Shown here: in pieces, positions 37,127 to 46,347 of the stretch
Layout of the letters: each line of letters starts with the position of its first letter
Numbering within the stretch: the stretch's first letter is position 1
Assembly (NCBI GenBank): GCA_965243635.1
Contig: OZ251574.1
Span: 1,736,001 to 1,800,000, forward strand
Length of the DNA: 64,000 bases
Direction: 5' to 3'
From: Rs1 sp000416275
Lineage (GTDB): Bacteria > Pseudomonadota > Gammaproteobacteria > Pseudomonadales > Balneatricaceae
Position numbers and translations under genes: made by a program
Notes under the pieces: model-generated
What the model was told of the DNA's origin: nothing
Seen by the model: only the letters and a program-made list of their open reading frames with translations
The model's database searches: none

Positions 37127-39166
37127 ATGGATATGGTACAAGACAAAGATTTAGATCAGCTGCTCAATGAGCATTTTGCGGGTCGTGTGGTTCGTAAGGA
37201 CCTCACCAAGTTGATAAAAGAGGGCGCTAACGTGCCCGTGTATGTATTGGAATACTTACTGGGTATGTATTGCGCCAGTGATGACCCTGTGGTGATTGAG
37301 ACCGGGCTTAATAATGTAAAGAAAGTATTGGCCGAAAATTATGTGCGCCCCGATGAATCTGAAAAAATCAAGTCGCTGGTGAGGGAACGAGGAACTTATA
37401 AAGTGATCGACCGGGTGACGGTTAGACTCAACGAGAAAAAGGATAAGTACGAGGCGTCATTTAGCAGCCTAGGTATTAGAGATGCAGAAATATCAGCGGG
37501 TATCGTTAAGGAATACGAGAAACTGCTGGTCGGTGGCATCTGGGTGATAGCTACTTTGAGCTATTACCACGAAGATGGGCAGTCGGGGTCGCCCTTTGGT
37601 GTATCTCTACTCAAGCCTATACAAATGCCCAATATGAACATGGATGAGTTGTTCGCCGGACGCGCGGCATTAACCACACTTCAGTGGCGTGAAACGCTGG
37701 TGCGTTCCATCGGCATGGAGCCTTCAACCCTCGACGCTGATGTTCAATGGCACTTGTTGGCGCGAATGATTCCCTTTGTTGAAAACAACTACAACGTCTG
37801 TGAACTAGGGCCCCGTGGAACGGGAAAAAGCCACATATATAAAGAGTGTTCACCTAACAGCATTCTTATGTCAGGTGGCCAAACCACTGTCGCAAATCTT
37901 TTTTACAATATGAGTACCCGCCGTATAGGTTTGGTTGGCTTATGGGATCTGGTTGCTTTCGATGAAGTTGCTGGTATCTCGTTTAAGGATAAAGACGGTG
38001 TGCAAATCATGAAAGACTATATGGCCTCTGGATCTTTTGCCCGTGGCAGAGAGCAGATGGAAGCATCCGCTGGGATGGTTTTTATTGGCAATATAAATCA
38101 AAGTGTCGAGTCATTGGTTAAAACTAGCCATCTATTCGCCCCATTCCCCGATGCCATGATAGACGCTGCTTTCTTTGACCGTTTTCATGCATATATACCA
38201 GGCTGGGAAATCCCAAAAATGCGGCCTGAGTTTTTTACTGACAGATATGGGCTCATCGTAGATTATTTAGCTGAATTCTTCCGTGAAATGCGCAAACGTA
38301 GCTTCGCCGATGCTATCGATAAGTATTTCAAGTTGGGCAACAACCTTAATCAACGCGATGTTATCGCCGTTAGGAAAACTACCTCAGGGTTGATGAAATT
38401 ATTGCACCCTCATGGACAATTCGAAAAAGAGGATGTACGTGAGTGTTTAGAATATGCGCTCCAGGTTCGTCGTCGCGTCAAAGAACAACTTAAAAAAATT
38501 GGTGGTATGGAATTCTATGATGTCCATTTCAGTTATATAGACAACGACAACCTTGAAGAACACTTTGTATCTGTAAAGGAGCAAGGTGGTGGTGGCCTTA
38601 TACCGGATGGACCCAGTAAGCCTGGAATTCTTCATACCATTGGCCTAAGCAACAAAGGCATGCCTGGCCTATATAGGCTAGAGCTACAAGTCACCAAGGG
38701 CTCAGGCAAGCTGGTGACATCTGGACTGTGGAATTCAAGTGCCGCCAAGGAGCAAGTAAGAATAGCCTTCGACTTCTTTAAGGCCAACGCGGCAAGAATT
38801 AGCGCTGGTGCCAAAGTCGCTGATCACGATTTCCATTTGCACGCTGTGGAATTACAAAATACCGGTCCATTTACTCACCTTGCTTTATCTAGCCTAGTCG
38901 TTTTTGCATCGGGGCTGCTCGGTAAGCCTGTGCAAAGCCAGATGGTGGTAATGGGTGACATGAGCCTTGGTGGCACAGTAACCCCCGTTGCGAGCGTCGC
39001 AGAATGCCTCCAAGTTGCATTTGATGCAGGGGCAAAGAAAGTGGCTCTCCCTATGAGTAGTGCCGTAGACATCCCATCAATACCGCCTGAACTGTTCACT
39101 AAATTTCAGACCAGTTTTTATGCTGATCCGGTGGATGCGGTGTTTAAAGCATTGGGTGTTGATTAA
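37127..39166 (+). CDS. brxL: BREX AAA+ protein BrxL (Lon-related)
   Basis: A 679-aa AAA+ ATPase, the last core gene of type I BREX. Walker A GPRGTGKSH lies at residues 228-236, and the Walker B-like LVAFDEVAGI follows at about 281-290. The C-terminal 150 residues resemble the Lon proteolytic domain (MGDMSLGGTVTPVASVAECLQVAFDAGAKK). However, the expected catalytic Ser and Lys positions read GPF and VAECL, so the Ser-Lys dyad appears to be absent. BrxL homologues form MCM-like DNA-bound ring assemblies. BREX restriction here should therefore not need proteolysis. Confidence 0.95.
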   Translation: MDMVQDKDLDQLLNEHFAGRVVRKDLTKLIKEGANVPVYVLEYLLGMYCASDDPVVIETGLNNVKKVLAENYVRPDESEKIKSLVRERGTYKVIDRVTVRLNEKKDKYEASFSSLGIRDAEISAGIVKEYEKLLVGGIWVIATLSYYHEDGQSGSPFGVSLLKPIQMPNMNMDELFAGRAALTTLQWRETLVRSIGMEPSTLDADVQWHLLARMIPFVENNYNVCELGPRGTGKSHIYKECSPNSILMSGGQTTVANLFYNMSTRRIGLVGLWDLVAFDEVAGISFKDKDGVQIMKDYMASGSFARGREQMEASAGMVFIGNINQSVESLVKTSHLFAPFPDAMIDAAFFDRFHAYIPGWEIPKMRPEFFTDRYGLIVDYLAEFFREMRKRSFADAIDKYFKLGNNLNQRDVIAVRKTTSGLMKLLHPHGQFEKEDVRECLEYALQVRRRVKEQLKKIGGMEFYDVHFSYIDNDNLEEHFVSVKEQGGGGLIPDGPSKPGILHTIGLSNKGMPGLYRLELQVTKGSGKLVTSGLWNSSAAKEQVRIAFDFFKANAARISAGAKVADHDFHLHAVELQNTGPFTHLALSSLVVFASGLLGKPVQSQMVVMGDMSLGGTVTPVASVAECLQVAFDAGAKKVALPMSSAVDIPSIPPELFTKFQTSFYADPVDAVFKALGVD

Positions 39167-39456
39167 AAACTAAAAAGTAAGTGACTTCTTACAATCTGGA
39201 ACATGTACCCGCCTTGATGTTTAAATACATGTCGTGTAGCTGTTAGACCAGGATCAACCCTAGTGTACTGAACTTATGTGCTCAACAACTATTATGGCTA
39301 GAAGGTACTGGTCCACTGTAAATTTAGTCACTAAATAAAAATGAAAATTTTTTCACCTCCTACGCTGTCGTATTCAATGTACATTTTTTATATCCTCGTT
39401 CTGTGTTCGAGAGAACACATTAGTTTTTAATAATTTATTAATCAGAGGGTAATCTA
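39167..39456. other. Intergenic gap after the BREX operon
   Basis: 290 bp between brxL and the next small gene. ACATGTACCCGCC...AAATACATGT contains a short inverted repeat (ACATGTA / TACATGT) that may end transcription, but no strong T-rich terminator is seen. AT-rich DNA further on could be the promoter of the downstream small genes. Confidence 0.35.
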
Positions 39457-39615
39457 ATGTCCAAGGGTAAATCTAATTCAAATATGTCAACTGTCGCGGC
39501 TTCACGCATCCAGAGTTCAGCTGCTAAATCAAATGGTGGGAAAGTCTTATCTGGTAGTTTTGCTGCTAGAGCACAGACTGCTGCAGCAATAAATGCTTCA
39601 CCACCTAAAAAATAA
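39457..39615 (+). CDS. Small SMP-like (seed-maturation-protein-type) protein
   Basis: A 52-aa protein with good start context (AGAGGGT eight bases upstream). The core AASRIQSSAAKSNGGKVLSG followed by SFAARAQTAAA fits the short bacterial SMP-type sequences (A-x-R-I-Q-S...GSFAARAQxAAA). Such proteins are predicted to be disordered and of unknown function. It lies 53 bases before the HicA-like gene and may be cotranscribed with it. Confidence 0.7.
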   Translation: MSKGKSNSNMSTVAASRIQSSAAKSNGGKVLSGSFAARAQTAAAINASPPKK

Positions 39616-39668
39616 AATGGATTCTTTGGGGGGGAGGCTATGTATCCCCCTGTATTGGAGGATGTTGA

Positions 39669-39854
39669 ATGAAGAGAAAATTCAGCAGTTGTAAAGAGAT
39701 TGGCGCACTTGTCTCTATCAAAGTGAGTCAGGGGTGGTTGTTCAGAAGAGGAAAAAGGCATGCTCAATTAGTTTTGCCTGATGGTACAAAATTGACAGTT
39801 CCCTGCTCACCTAGTGAAATAAGGGCGTTTCGAAATTTTAGGATAGATATTTAG
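39669..39854 (+). CDS. HicA-like small protein
   Basis: A 61-aa protein with a strong GGAGG ribosome-binding site. VSQGWLFRRGKRHAQLVLPDGTKLTVPCSPSE resembles the dsRBD-like HicA toxin pattern G-W-x3-R-x-G-x-H, with the His of RHAQL in the place of the catalytic residue. No HicB antitoxin is adjacent; its neighbours are the SMP-like gene and the ankyrin gene. It may be a domesticated RNA-binding protein rather than a toxin. Family assignment is tentative. Confidence 0.55.
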   Translation: MKRKFSSCKEIGALVSIKVSQGWLFRRGKRHAQLVLPDGTKLTVPCSPSEIRAFRNFRIDI

Positions 39855-39880
39855 AGTTATGGAAAAGGGGTTTAAATTAA

Positions 39881-40602
39881 ATGCGTATTAATGTTCCAGA
39901 GCGACCTTACCCAACACAGGGTGAAATTCTAAGAAGCTTGGCTGTTGCGCTAGATACTAAGAAAAAAAACTCTGATGTGGATCAGTTAGCGCGTAGAGGT
40001 GATTATGATTATCGCCTTCGAGATAGTCTTGTTGGTGAACTGTTTGGTCAGCCTCTTTCTGAGATGATATCTACAGATTTTTCTTTAATGGTAACAACGT
40101 TTATTGATCATATTTTGAATGAGTACGTTAGTTTACTAAATGAAGTCACATTGGATGCGATGAGTAGAGAAAAATCACTGCCGCTACTCATTGAGCATTT
40201 TTTTTGTCGCCATTTCTCTGATTTTATGTCCCAGTACCACAAGAAATTTGGAGGACCTAATCCAGCTGATTATTTTGAACTGAAAGATAATAATTATTTC
40301 GGAGTTACTTGTTTATGGCTTGAAAACAACCTTGACTCATTTCCGCTATTTATTAAATCTCACGAAAAAAAGTGGCAAGATCAGTATCGAAAGTGGAAAA
40401 AAGGTTTGGATATTCCGAGGTTTGAATCTTTTTATCAATTCCTTGAGGAGTTTCCAGAATCGCCAGACAGAGTAACTCTTTTTACTCATCTGGCTTATGC
40501 TAGGCTCCTTCAATTTTATGGAGGGAAATATGCCAGATTTGATTTTAAGTCTTATATAAAAAAGGCAATCTGGAATCACAAGCCTTATGATGTCGGTATA
40601 GT
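39881..40602 (+). pseudogene. Ankyrin-repeat gene, 5' part (split by IS66)
   Basis: Codes for the first 240 residues of a protein with no recognised N-terminal domain (MRINVPERPYPTQGEILRSL..., then a helical region ending DFKSYIKKAIWNHKPYD). The open frame closes four bases inside the IS66. Removing the IS and one target copy makes the frame run on without a shift into the 3' part at 43122, for 747 codons in all. The gene follows the HicA-like gene by 26 bases and so belonged to a three-gene unit at the end of the island. Confidence 0.88.
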
Positions 40603-40663
40603 GTGAGCTTACGAGAAGATAGCGTGACTTTTAATGGAAGTCTAAAAGCCCGTTACCAATGGG

Positions 40664-42268
40664 CTAGGTGTTGTTTTTTTGATAATTCCAAGGCAGGTAT
40701 TCTCCTGGATTATCGATGACTTTTTGGTTATCTCGCTGCAGAGCATTGAAATAATCAAAAGCATTAACCCCAGATTGAATACAAGTGGCTATCAGCGACA
40801 TGATTACGTCACCTATACTTGCTCCCGCTTGGGTCTTGTAGAAACTCGCATTTTTTCGATTTAACACCGCCAACTTTAATGCCGCTTCCATTGTGTTGTT
40901 GTCTATCTGCGCACCAGCAACGTAGCAAAATCGTACCAACCCTTCGTAGTGCTTGATAAAATACCGGATTGCTTTCCCCAATCCACTATTTTCTTCAACT
41001 TTCGCCTGTGTAGAACCTTGGCTTTGCAACATGGATTGCCCCCACCCCAATAGCTCTTCCATAACCGGAAGTGAGTGCTTTTTATGGTACATCAACCTCC
41101 CTTGGTCACTCAGATTTTTCTCCTTAGTGACATCATCATTGTGCCAAATAGTGCCATAGCGATCGAGAAGGTAATCGACCTCTTCTGGAAAATGACTCAT
41201 GACATCATAAAACTGCCGGCGACCATGACTATTGCACAATGCCATGATGCAGGGAGTCTTAGAAGGTTTATTACTGGTTAACCCATCGCACATCAATATC
41301 GGCGGTGGCTTTGCGGGATCACGCGTTTGTAAAATCTGATCTATAAACTCCCCCGCATAACCTATATTCGTTTCAAATAAGGTGACTTTTTGCCCTGTGT
41401 CTAAAGTGGCAATCAATCCGGAGGTATAAACTCCTTTTCGCTCTTTGCTTTTATGACTATTACGCTGCTTTTTGATGATCGGTTTTGCATCCAAGATGCG
41501 ATTCGTCGTGTCATCTAGGTAATAGTGAGTGGCGTTTGCCGCTAATAGTACGAGATGTTTAAGCACTGGGTGAAGCGCATTGGATAAATGCTCGTTTTGA
41601 TCAAAGATAGTGGACGCTGTGATAGGGACGCCCAATAAATTTTGCATCGCTCCCTGACGATAATAGGGTGAACCCATGCCAAACTTAGCGATACCCATGA
41701 TAGAGCGGGCTGAATGTCCGTATTTCTGATTAGCACCCCCATCGTTTAATACCTCCTCAGGTAAAGGCGCAGTAAAATAGGCACCACAAGTATTACAACG
41801 CAGCCGCTCCATCACATGTTGCTCACTCTGGAAGGGGCTCTGGCCTATAATGCGTAGCAAGGTTGCAGGTTCGTATTTATATAATTTTCCGCGATCACAT
41901 TCCGGGCAATCATCACCCTTCGCCATGTCTGCTAATGGATGGTGTACAACGACAGGCTTGATGGTGGCGACGGGGCTGTCGGACTTGTTACCTTTCTTCT
42001 TTTTCTTCGACTTTTTTGCATTGCTCTGCGCTAAGCTAGAGCGAAGCTTCTCCGATGATTTAACCATTCCCACTAACTTTTTTAATTTATGGATGGTGAT
42101 ACTATTGCTGGCAAGATTTTCTTGCATGCTGGCCAACGTTAGTAACGCATCAATAAGTAACTGACAATCTTCTGGCGTCAAAGCCAAGTTATGCTCTTTA
42201 GCTTCACTCACGCGTTGAATCAGTGCGTCTAGCGCTTGGGTGTTTATGTCAGAATATTGGGTTTTCAA
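40664..42268 (-). CDS. tnpC: IS66 transposase TnpC
   Basis: The 534-aa DDE transposase of the IS66 element. It starts at a TTG with a GGAG ribosome-binding site and reads KTQYSDINTQALDALIQR. It contains a leucine-rich N-terminus, a zinc-ribbon type Cys pattern (CPECDRGK...CNTCGAYF) and the IS66 catalytic core with DDTTNRILDAKP and MCDGLTSNKPSK. The open frame would read 71 codons further upstream through the tnpB region, but only because a homopolymer there has seven T residues. The TTG start matches the other copy. Confidence 0.93.
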   Translation of the reverse strand: MKTQYSDINTQALDALIQRVSEAKEHNLALTPEDCQLLIDALLTLASMQENLASNSITIHKLKKLVGMVKSSEKLRSSLAQSNAKKSKKKKKGNKSDSPVATIKPVVVHHPLADMAKGDDCPECDRGKLYKYEPATLLRIIGQSPFQSEQHVMERLRCNTCGAYFTAPLPEEVLNDGGANQKYGHSARSIMGIAKFGMGSPYYRQGAMQNLLGVPITASTIFDQNEHLSNALHPVLKHLVLLAANATHYYLDDTTNRILDAKPIIKKQRNSHKSKERKGVYTSGLIATLDTGQKVTLFETNIGYAGEFIDQILQTRDPAKPPPILMCDGLTSNKPSKTPCIMALCNSHGRRQFYDVMSHFPEEVDYLLDRYGTIWHNDDVTKEKNLSDQGRLMYHKKHSLPVMEELLGWGQSMLQSQGSTQAKVEENSGLGKAIRYFIKHYEGLVRFCYVAGAQIDNNTMEAALKLAVLNRKNASFYKTQAGASIGDVIMSLIATCIQSGVNAFDYFNALQRDNQKVIDNPGEYLPWNYQKNNT

Positions 42269-42336
42269 AAGGTCAGCTCCGTAAAATATACGTTGATGAT
42301 ATAGGGCAGGATTTATACAGCAACAAAAAAAGTTTC

Positions 42337-42672
42337 TCACAGACCAAGGTTTGCCTTGCCGTGTGAATAACTCTCGCCACTTAATAACGCGCGAAGTTCC
42401 GTTGCTGCTAAGGCATTGATAACCCCTGTTGTTGGCCACCCAGAAAACTTGCCTTTGGATAAGCGTTTGGTCATTAACCAAAAGCCGGTGCCATCATAAG
42501 CCAACGCTCTGATCATGGTTTTACTGCGATTGATAAAAACAAACAGCGTCTGACAACGTGGATCATGTTTGAGCTTTAACCGGCAAAGTGCGGCGAGGCC
42601 ATCGATGCCACAACGAAAATCAGCCGGTGTAGTCGCCAACAGAATTTTAGTCTGTGCGGTGAGCTGTATCAT
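42337..42672 (-). CDS. tnpB: IS66 accessory protein TnpB
   Basis: A 111-aa IS66 Orf2-type protein: MIQLTAQTKILLATTPADFRCGIDGLA, then TLFVFINRSKTMIRALAYDGTGFWLMTKRL. The ATG at 42672 overlaps the tnpA stop in an ATGA arrangement; an upstream GTG would add three residues. It is needed with TnpA and TnpC for transposition. Confidence 0.92.
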   Translation of the reverse strand: MIQLTAQTKILLATTPADFRCGIDGLAALCRLKLKHDPRCQTLFVFINRSKTMIRALAYDGTGFWLMTKRLSKGKFSGWPTTGVINALAATELRALLSGESYSHGKANLGL

Positions 42673-43034
42673 AGCTTGCACTCCTGAATAATAGAGAGAA
42701 GCACAGTAGGAGACAGAGTGCCGCTAAAGACCATTGAGGCTCCATTAGCAAAAGAAAGACTGATATTTAGTGGCTCTGTGGAGGGCGTGTTTAAGCTGGG
42801 TAAGTGGATGAAATCAGTGTGTTCATCTTTAGGTGCAAGGAGTATCTTCCACTGCTTTAACTGAGTTCCACTGATTTTTAAAGCGGTAGTGATGCTGGAT
42901 GATGAATAACTTTTAAAAAGTGAGATAGCTTGCTGTCGTAATGCTAACGGAGTACGTTCACTACGACTTGCTCGCTGAGTTCGCCACTGGTCGAAAGCAG
43001 TCGCGGTGATAGAAAGTTGATCTGAATTTTTCAT
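42669..43034 (-). CDS. tnpA: IS66 accessory protein TnpA
   Basis: A 121-aa IS66 Orf1 protein with a short helix-turn-helix region (ALRQQAISLFKSYSSSSITTALKISGTQLKQWK) and a C-terminal beta segment. It is the first gene of the IS operon and identical to the copy at 49077. Confidence 0.9.
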   Translation of the reverse strand: MKNSDQLSITATAFDQWRTQRASRSERTPLALRQQAISLFKSYSSSSITTALKISGTQLKQWKILLAPKDEHTDFIHLPSLNTPSTEPLNISLSFANGASMVFSGTLSPTVLLSIIQECKL

Positions 43035-43121
43035 GTTGCGTCCTCATTAAGTAAGTCGCAACCATTAGATCTGATTAAAAATATAAAGTTGAGCTATGCT
43101 GCCGTAAGCTCACGGTATAGT

Positions 43122-44643
43122 TCTTTCCATAGCTAATTCAGAGGCTTCAGAGAAATTTGCTTATCTTCGTGAAGCGATCATTCCAATATTAAAATTATTA
43201 GATATTCGAGCGACAAAAGATAAAAATTCACGGCAGCGTAGCAGAGATGAACTGGTAATATTTGAACAAAAGCTTGATCAACATAATTCATCAGATGGAA
43301 TTAAGTATTATCTTGAGTGGATGAAAGCTCGATGGCTATTATTTTCCGGAGAATACAAAAAGGCGTTGAAGCAATATGAAATTGCTTTTGAGTATAGCCT
43401 CTATAGAACCTGTAACGTACGGGATGTTCTTAATGAGGGGCTTTCTCTTGCGGCTAAAGAACGTGATAGACCTTTGATGAAACGACTAAAAAATCAAGCC
43501 ATAGCATTTGGAATATATAACTTACCTGGTAGTAGCGATGCACTCTCAGGAGCAAATTATAAATCAAATAGTCATGTTGTAGAAGACTGGGAAGTTGAAC
43601 AATGGAGCATGGCATTTACTCGTATGTTTCCTGAGAAAAGCTGTTTTCCCGATTGCATTGATATTAAAAAGCACTCTAACAATACTTCTTTTATCCATCA
43701 TGTTGCCCAAGAGCACTTTAACAGAGTTCCTGATTTAAAAAATCCAAATCGTAGACTTGACGTAGGTGTGATTATTGGAGGAAATAAACGTAGATATTAT
43801 CAGTTGATATGGCACACCGATAATAATCATCCAGAGCACGTACAGGCGCTTTTAGAGGCTGGGGCTAAAGTTGATTTTCTATTAGACACCTCTGACTCCG
43901 CTTTGCTTCTAGCAATTCTTGAAATATCTAAAAGCGGTGATCGGCGCTGTTTCGACTTGTTAAAAGTACATAGGCATCGTTTCGAAACCATGAATATTCG
44001 GACTGATAAACAAAAAAGGACAGCACTATTAGCAGCAGTAGAAACTGGGCTGCCAGATGTCGTTAAAACGGTGTTAGATATGGGAGCGAAAGTAGATAGA
44101 CGAGGGAAGACAGATGATGCGACAGCATTGAATCAATGTTTAAAATATATAAATACTCTCAAATCTCCTGCTAAGGCAATCTACAATCAAATGAACTTGT
44201 CTCCGAATGATCCTGTATTGATTGATAGTGTGAGAAGGTCTGCGAATGGGATGTTAGGCTTAACAGATGCGGAAATAAAAGAAAGGCTTTTGATGGGGCA
44301 ACATGACCCGAAAATGCAGGAAATATTGTCTATTTTGTTTAAAAATATTATTGCGACTGACGCGAGTCGATTTGATAATAAAAAGCTAGATGAAATCTGT
44401 AATCTGTTATTAGAAAGAGGGGCTGATCCAAATGCAATTCATACAAGCCCAGTTAAGGGATACACGCCTTTAATGTTAGCTGTAGAAAACGACGAGGCAG
44501 AATTGGTAACCAAAATGCTAAGCAAAGGAGGTGATCCTTATAAAGCCTATTTTCATGGTACTCAACAGGTAGATTGCTGGATGATAGCAAGGGAATTTGG
44601 TGCCAGTCGATCTTTAGGTGCTTTAGGGGAACGTAAAAAATAA
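43122..44643 (+). pseudogene. Ankyrin-repeat gene, 3' part (split by IS66)
   Basis: Continues the frame of the 5' part directly after the second target copy: SIANSEASEKFAYLREAII and so on through a TPR-like helical stretch (KARWLLFSGEYKKALKQYEIAFEYS, about residues 307-330 of the rebuilt protein). Ankyrin repeats follow: EHVQALLEAGAKVDF, RTALLAAVETGLPDVVKTVLDMGAKVD, and GYTPLMLAVENDEAELVTKMLSKGGDP at the end. An internal ATG at 43321 could allow a 440-aa fragment to be made. Ankyrin proteins mediate protein contacts; the specific role is unknown. Confidence 0.88.
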
Positions 44644-45160
44644 GCTGTTTACTATGATTAAATTGCAGGTAAATATCTAGATAATTTGTTAACAGTGATA
44701 TCAAACCCAAGTCAGTAACTAGTTGAAAATAAATATTTAATTATTAAGTTGCGGTTGGATATCGCCGTTCAAAATGGAATTTTCTCTAAATGTTATCCTT
44801 AGGGATTAAGGTGGTCGGATAAATTTACCAGAACAGGAATAAAATACCCAAGAAAGATGATATATCTGGTGCATTAGTGGGGCAAACTCAAGTAAATTGG
44901 GGGAGAAATGGGGCAATATGAATGCTGTCTTAAACCATATAATGCAACTCTACCCTCAACGAGCATAAGATCAACCTATTGATATAAGATGGTTACTCAT
45001 GGTGGTTGGTGGTATTTGTACAGGTTTTGTTTTTTCCGCACTAGGGTTCGAATCCCTCCCTCGCAGCCATTTCTTTATTTATCTTAAATAATCGATCATA
45101 CCAGTAATGCCAGCCGGTTTATTCGGGAATAGTAGTGATAAAAAGTACCTGTCCTATGTT
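44644..45160. other. Intergenic region at the right island border
   Basis: 517 bp without a supported gene. It holds the putative attR at 45043-45069. The part before it has short frames only, none with a known motif. The stretch TTTATTCGGGAATAGTAGTGAT (45119-45140) has a diverged relative near 48858-48878. Confidence 0.5.
45043..45069 (+). repeat. Putative attR: duplicated tRNA-Ser 3' end
   Basis: AGGGTTCGAATCCCTCCCTC at 45043-45062 is identical to tRNA-Ser positions 17424-17443, and the following GCAGCCATTT partly matches CCGCCATTT. The upstream half of a tRNA is not present, so this is not a second tRNA gene. It marks the far end of an island of about 27.6 kb. Confidence 0.75.
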
Positions 45161-45163
45161 TTT

Positions 45164-45581
45164 TGATTGCGGATCATTTATGGCCTTTTTGTTGGATGCG
45201 ATCAGTGAATCACTGCGTGAAGCCTTAGCTTTTGAGACTACTTCGTTAGTAGAAAAACAAGAAACGCGGGTGAAAACGCGGGTACAAACGCCGGTACAAA
45301 GATTAAAAGAACCGGTAGTCGAGCTTTTAGTAAAACCTCAAGCAAATGCGTCGCCAGAAAAGCACCAAAAAACACCAGAGCAAATAATAGCGCTGTTGAC
45401 AGTGCATCCTCAGTGGTCGCTTTCCGACGTGGCTCAATCTTTAGCTAAGTCTATAAGCGCTATAGAGCGCGCCGCCGCTAAGCTAAAGCTGCAGGGGCGG
45501 TTACAGCGTGTCGGCACACGAAAAGGAGGCTCTTGGTTAGTGATAAAAGAGCCAGTTAATTACATACAAGAAGATAATTAA
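45164..45581 (+). pseudogene. fic 3'-end fragment, copy 2
   Basis: From GATTGCGGATCATTTATGGCC this matches the last 139 codons of the intact fic gene (from 34035) at a high but imperfect level, including SESLREALAFE, the repeat linker (ETRVKTRVQTPVQRL) and the wHTH with TVHPQWSLSDVAQSLAKSISAIERAA. The catalytic HPFx-motif part is absent. The frame is still open to the stop, so a stand-alone DNA-binding fragment could be made, but this is most likely a relic from recombination just outside the island. Confidence 0.85.
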
Positions 45582-45663
45582 TCCAGCCTCAACTTAAGTT
45601 TAACACAAGCCTTTTTACAGGTTTTTAAAACGTGCCTGTCCCGTATTTTGTATTTACTGCAAA

Positions 45664-46347
45664 TTAACCATCATCTCCCGGGTACTCGTGACCCACTTCA
45701 TGACCCAGTTGGCTTAAAAAATCGCTCATAAATTGCCAGCGCCTTTTTGCTTCTTCCATGCCTGCTGGGGTTTTCATCGTAGCTGTTAATCCCTGCAATT
45801 TAACAAAGAAGTGATCGATACAATACTGCTTGTCATCAAAATCTCGTTGACTGGCGAAGGGGTCACTGACTTGGTATAGCGCAGACCCCCAAGTTGCCCC
45901 CAACATTAAACACCTCGATAAGCCTACAGCTCCCAAAGCATCTAGACGATCGGCATCTTGTACTACCTTAGCTTCTATGGTGGTGGTTTGAAGGTTAGCA
46001 GAGAAGCTATGGGCGCAGATTGCATGCTCAATAGCGGCTAAATATTCGGTCGGGTAATCTATCTCTTTTAAATATTCGATTGCACGTACAGCGCTTAAAC
46101 GTGAACCTTGGCTTCGCTGAGGCGAGTCCTTGGCAACATTAACGCAGTCGTGGAGCCAGCAGGCGGGGATGATTATAGCTAGCTCGGCATTTTCAAGTTT
46201 TGCCAGTGCGATACCGCTGGTTACTACCCGCTGTATATGGGCGATGTCATGCGCCGGATCGGTCTTCATTTGCTGCTCTACAAACTGCTTAAACTGCTTA
46301 AACTGCTTAAACTGCTGCTGCCACTGTAATGCTTCTTCATTTGTCAT
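45664..46347 (-). CDS. HD-domain phosphohydrolase (YedJ-like), copy 1
   Basis: A 227-aa HD-superfamily protein, starting at ATG 46347 (MTNEEALQW; 14 codons upstream look non-coding). Metal-binding residues are in DPAHDIAHIQRV, CWLHDCVNVAKD and VVQDADRLDALGAVGLSRC. YedJ-type proteins are metal-dependent phosphohydrolases of unclear substrate. It differs from copy 2 (56452) by two extra units of a 9-bp repeat near the 5' end, giving Phe-Lys-Gln repeated, and by a few substitutions. Confidence 0.88.
   Translation of the reverse strand: MTNEEALQWQQQFKQFKQFKQFVEQQMKTDPAHDIAHIQRVVTSGIALAKLENAELAIIIPACWLHDCVNVAKDSPQRSQGSRLSAVRAIEYLKEIDYPTEYLAAIEHAICAHSFSANLQTTTIEAKVVQDADRLDALGAVGLSRCLMLGATWGSALYQVSDPFASQRDFDDKQYCIDHFFVKLQGLTATMKTPAGMEEAKRRWQFMSDFLSQLGHEVGHEYPGDDG

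Larger units (their letters stand above)
40603..43113 (-). mobile_element. IS66-family element, copy 1 (complete)
   Basis: 2511 bp with terminal inverted repeats GTGAGCTTACG / CGTAAGCTCAC. It is flanked by a perfect 8-bp target duplication GGTATAGT (40595-40602 and 43114-43121), the size typical for IS66. It holds tnpA, tnpB and tnpC on the reverse strand. It is nearly identical to the inverted copy at 48998-51509, so both moved recently. It inserted into the ankyrin-repeat gene. Confidence 0.98.

Noticed and set aside
42269..42481. A 605-aa TnpC starting within tnpB of IS66 copy 1
   Set aside because: The extra frame exists only because of a seven-T run; the near-identical copy 2 has eight, and the TTG start with GGAG is shared.
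45043..45069. A second tRNA gene at the right island end
   Set aside because: Only the T-arm and acceptor 3' part is present; no anticodon arm or 5' acceptor strand exists upstream.
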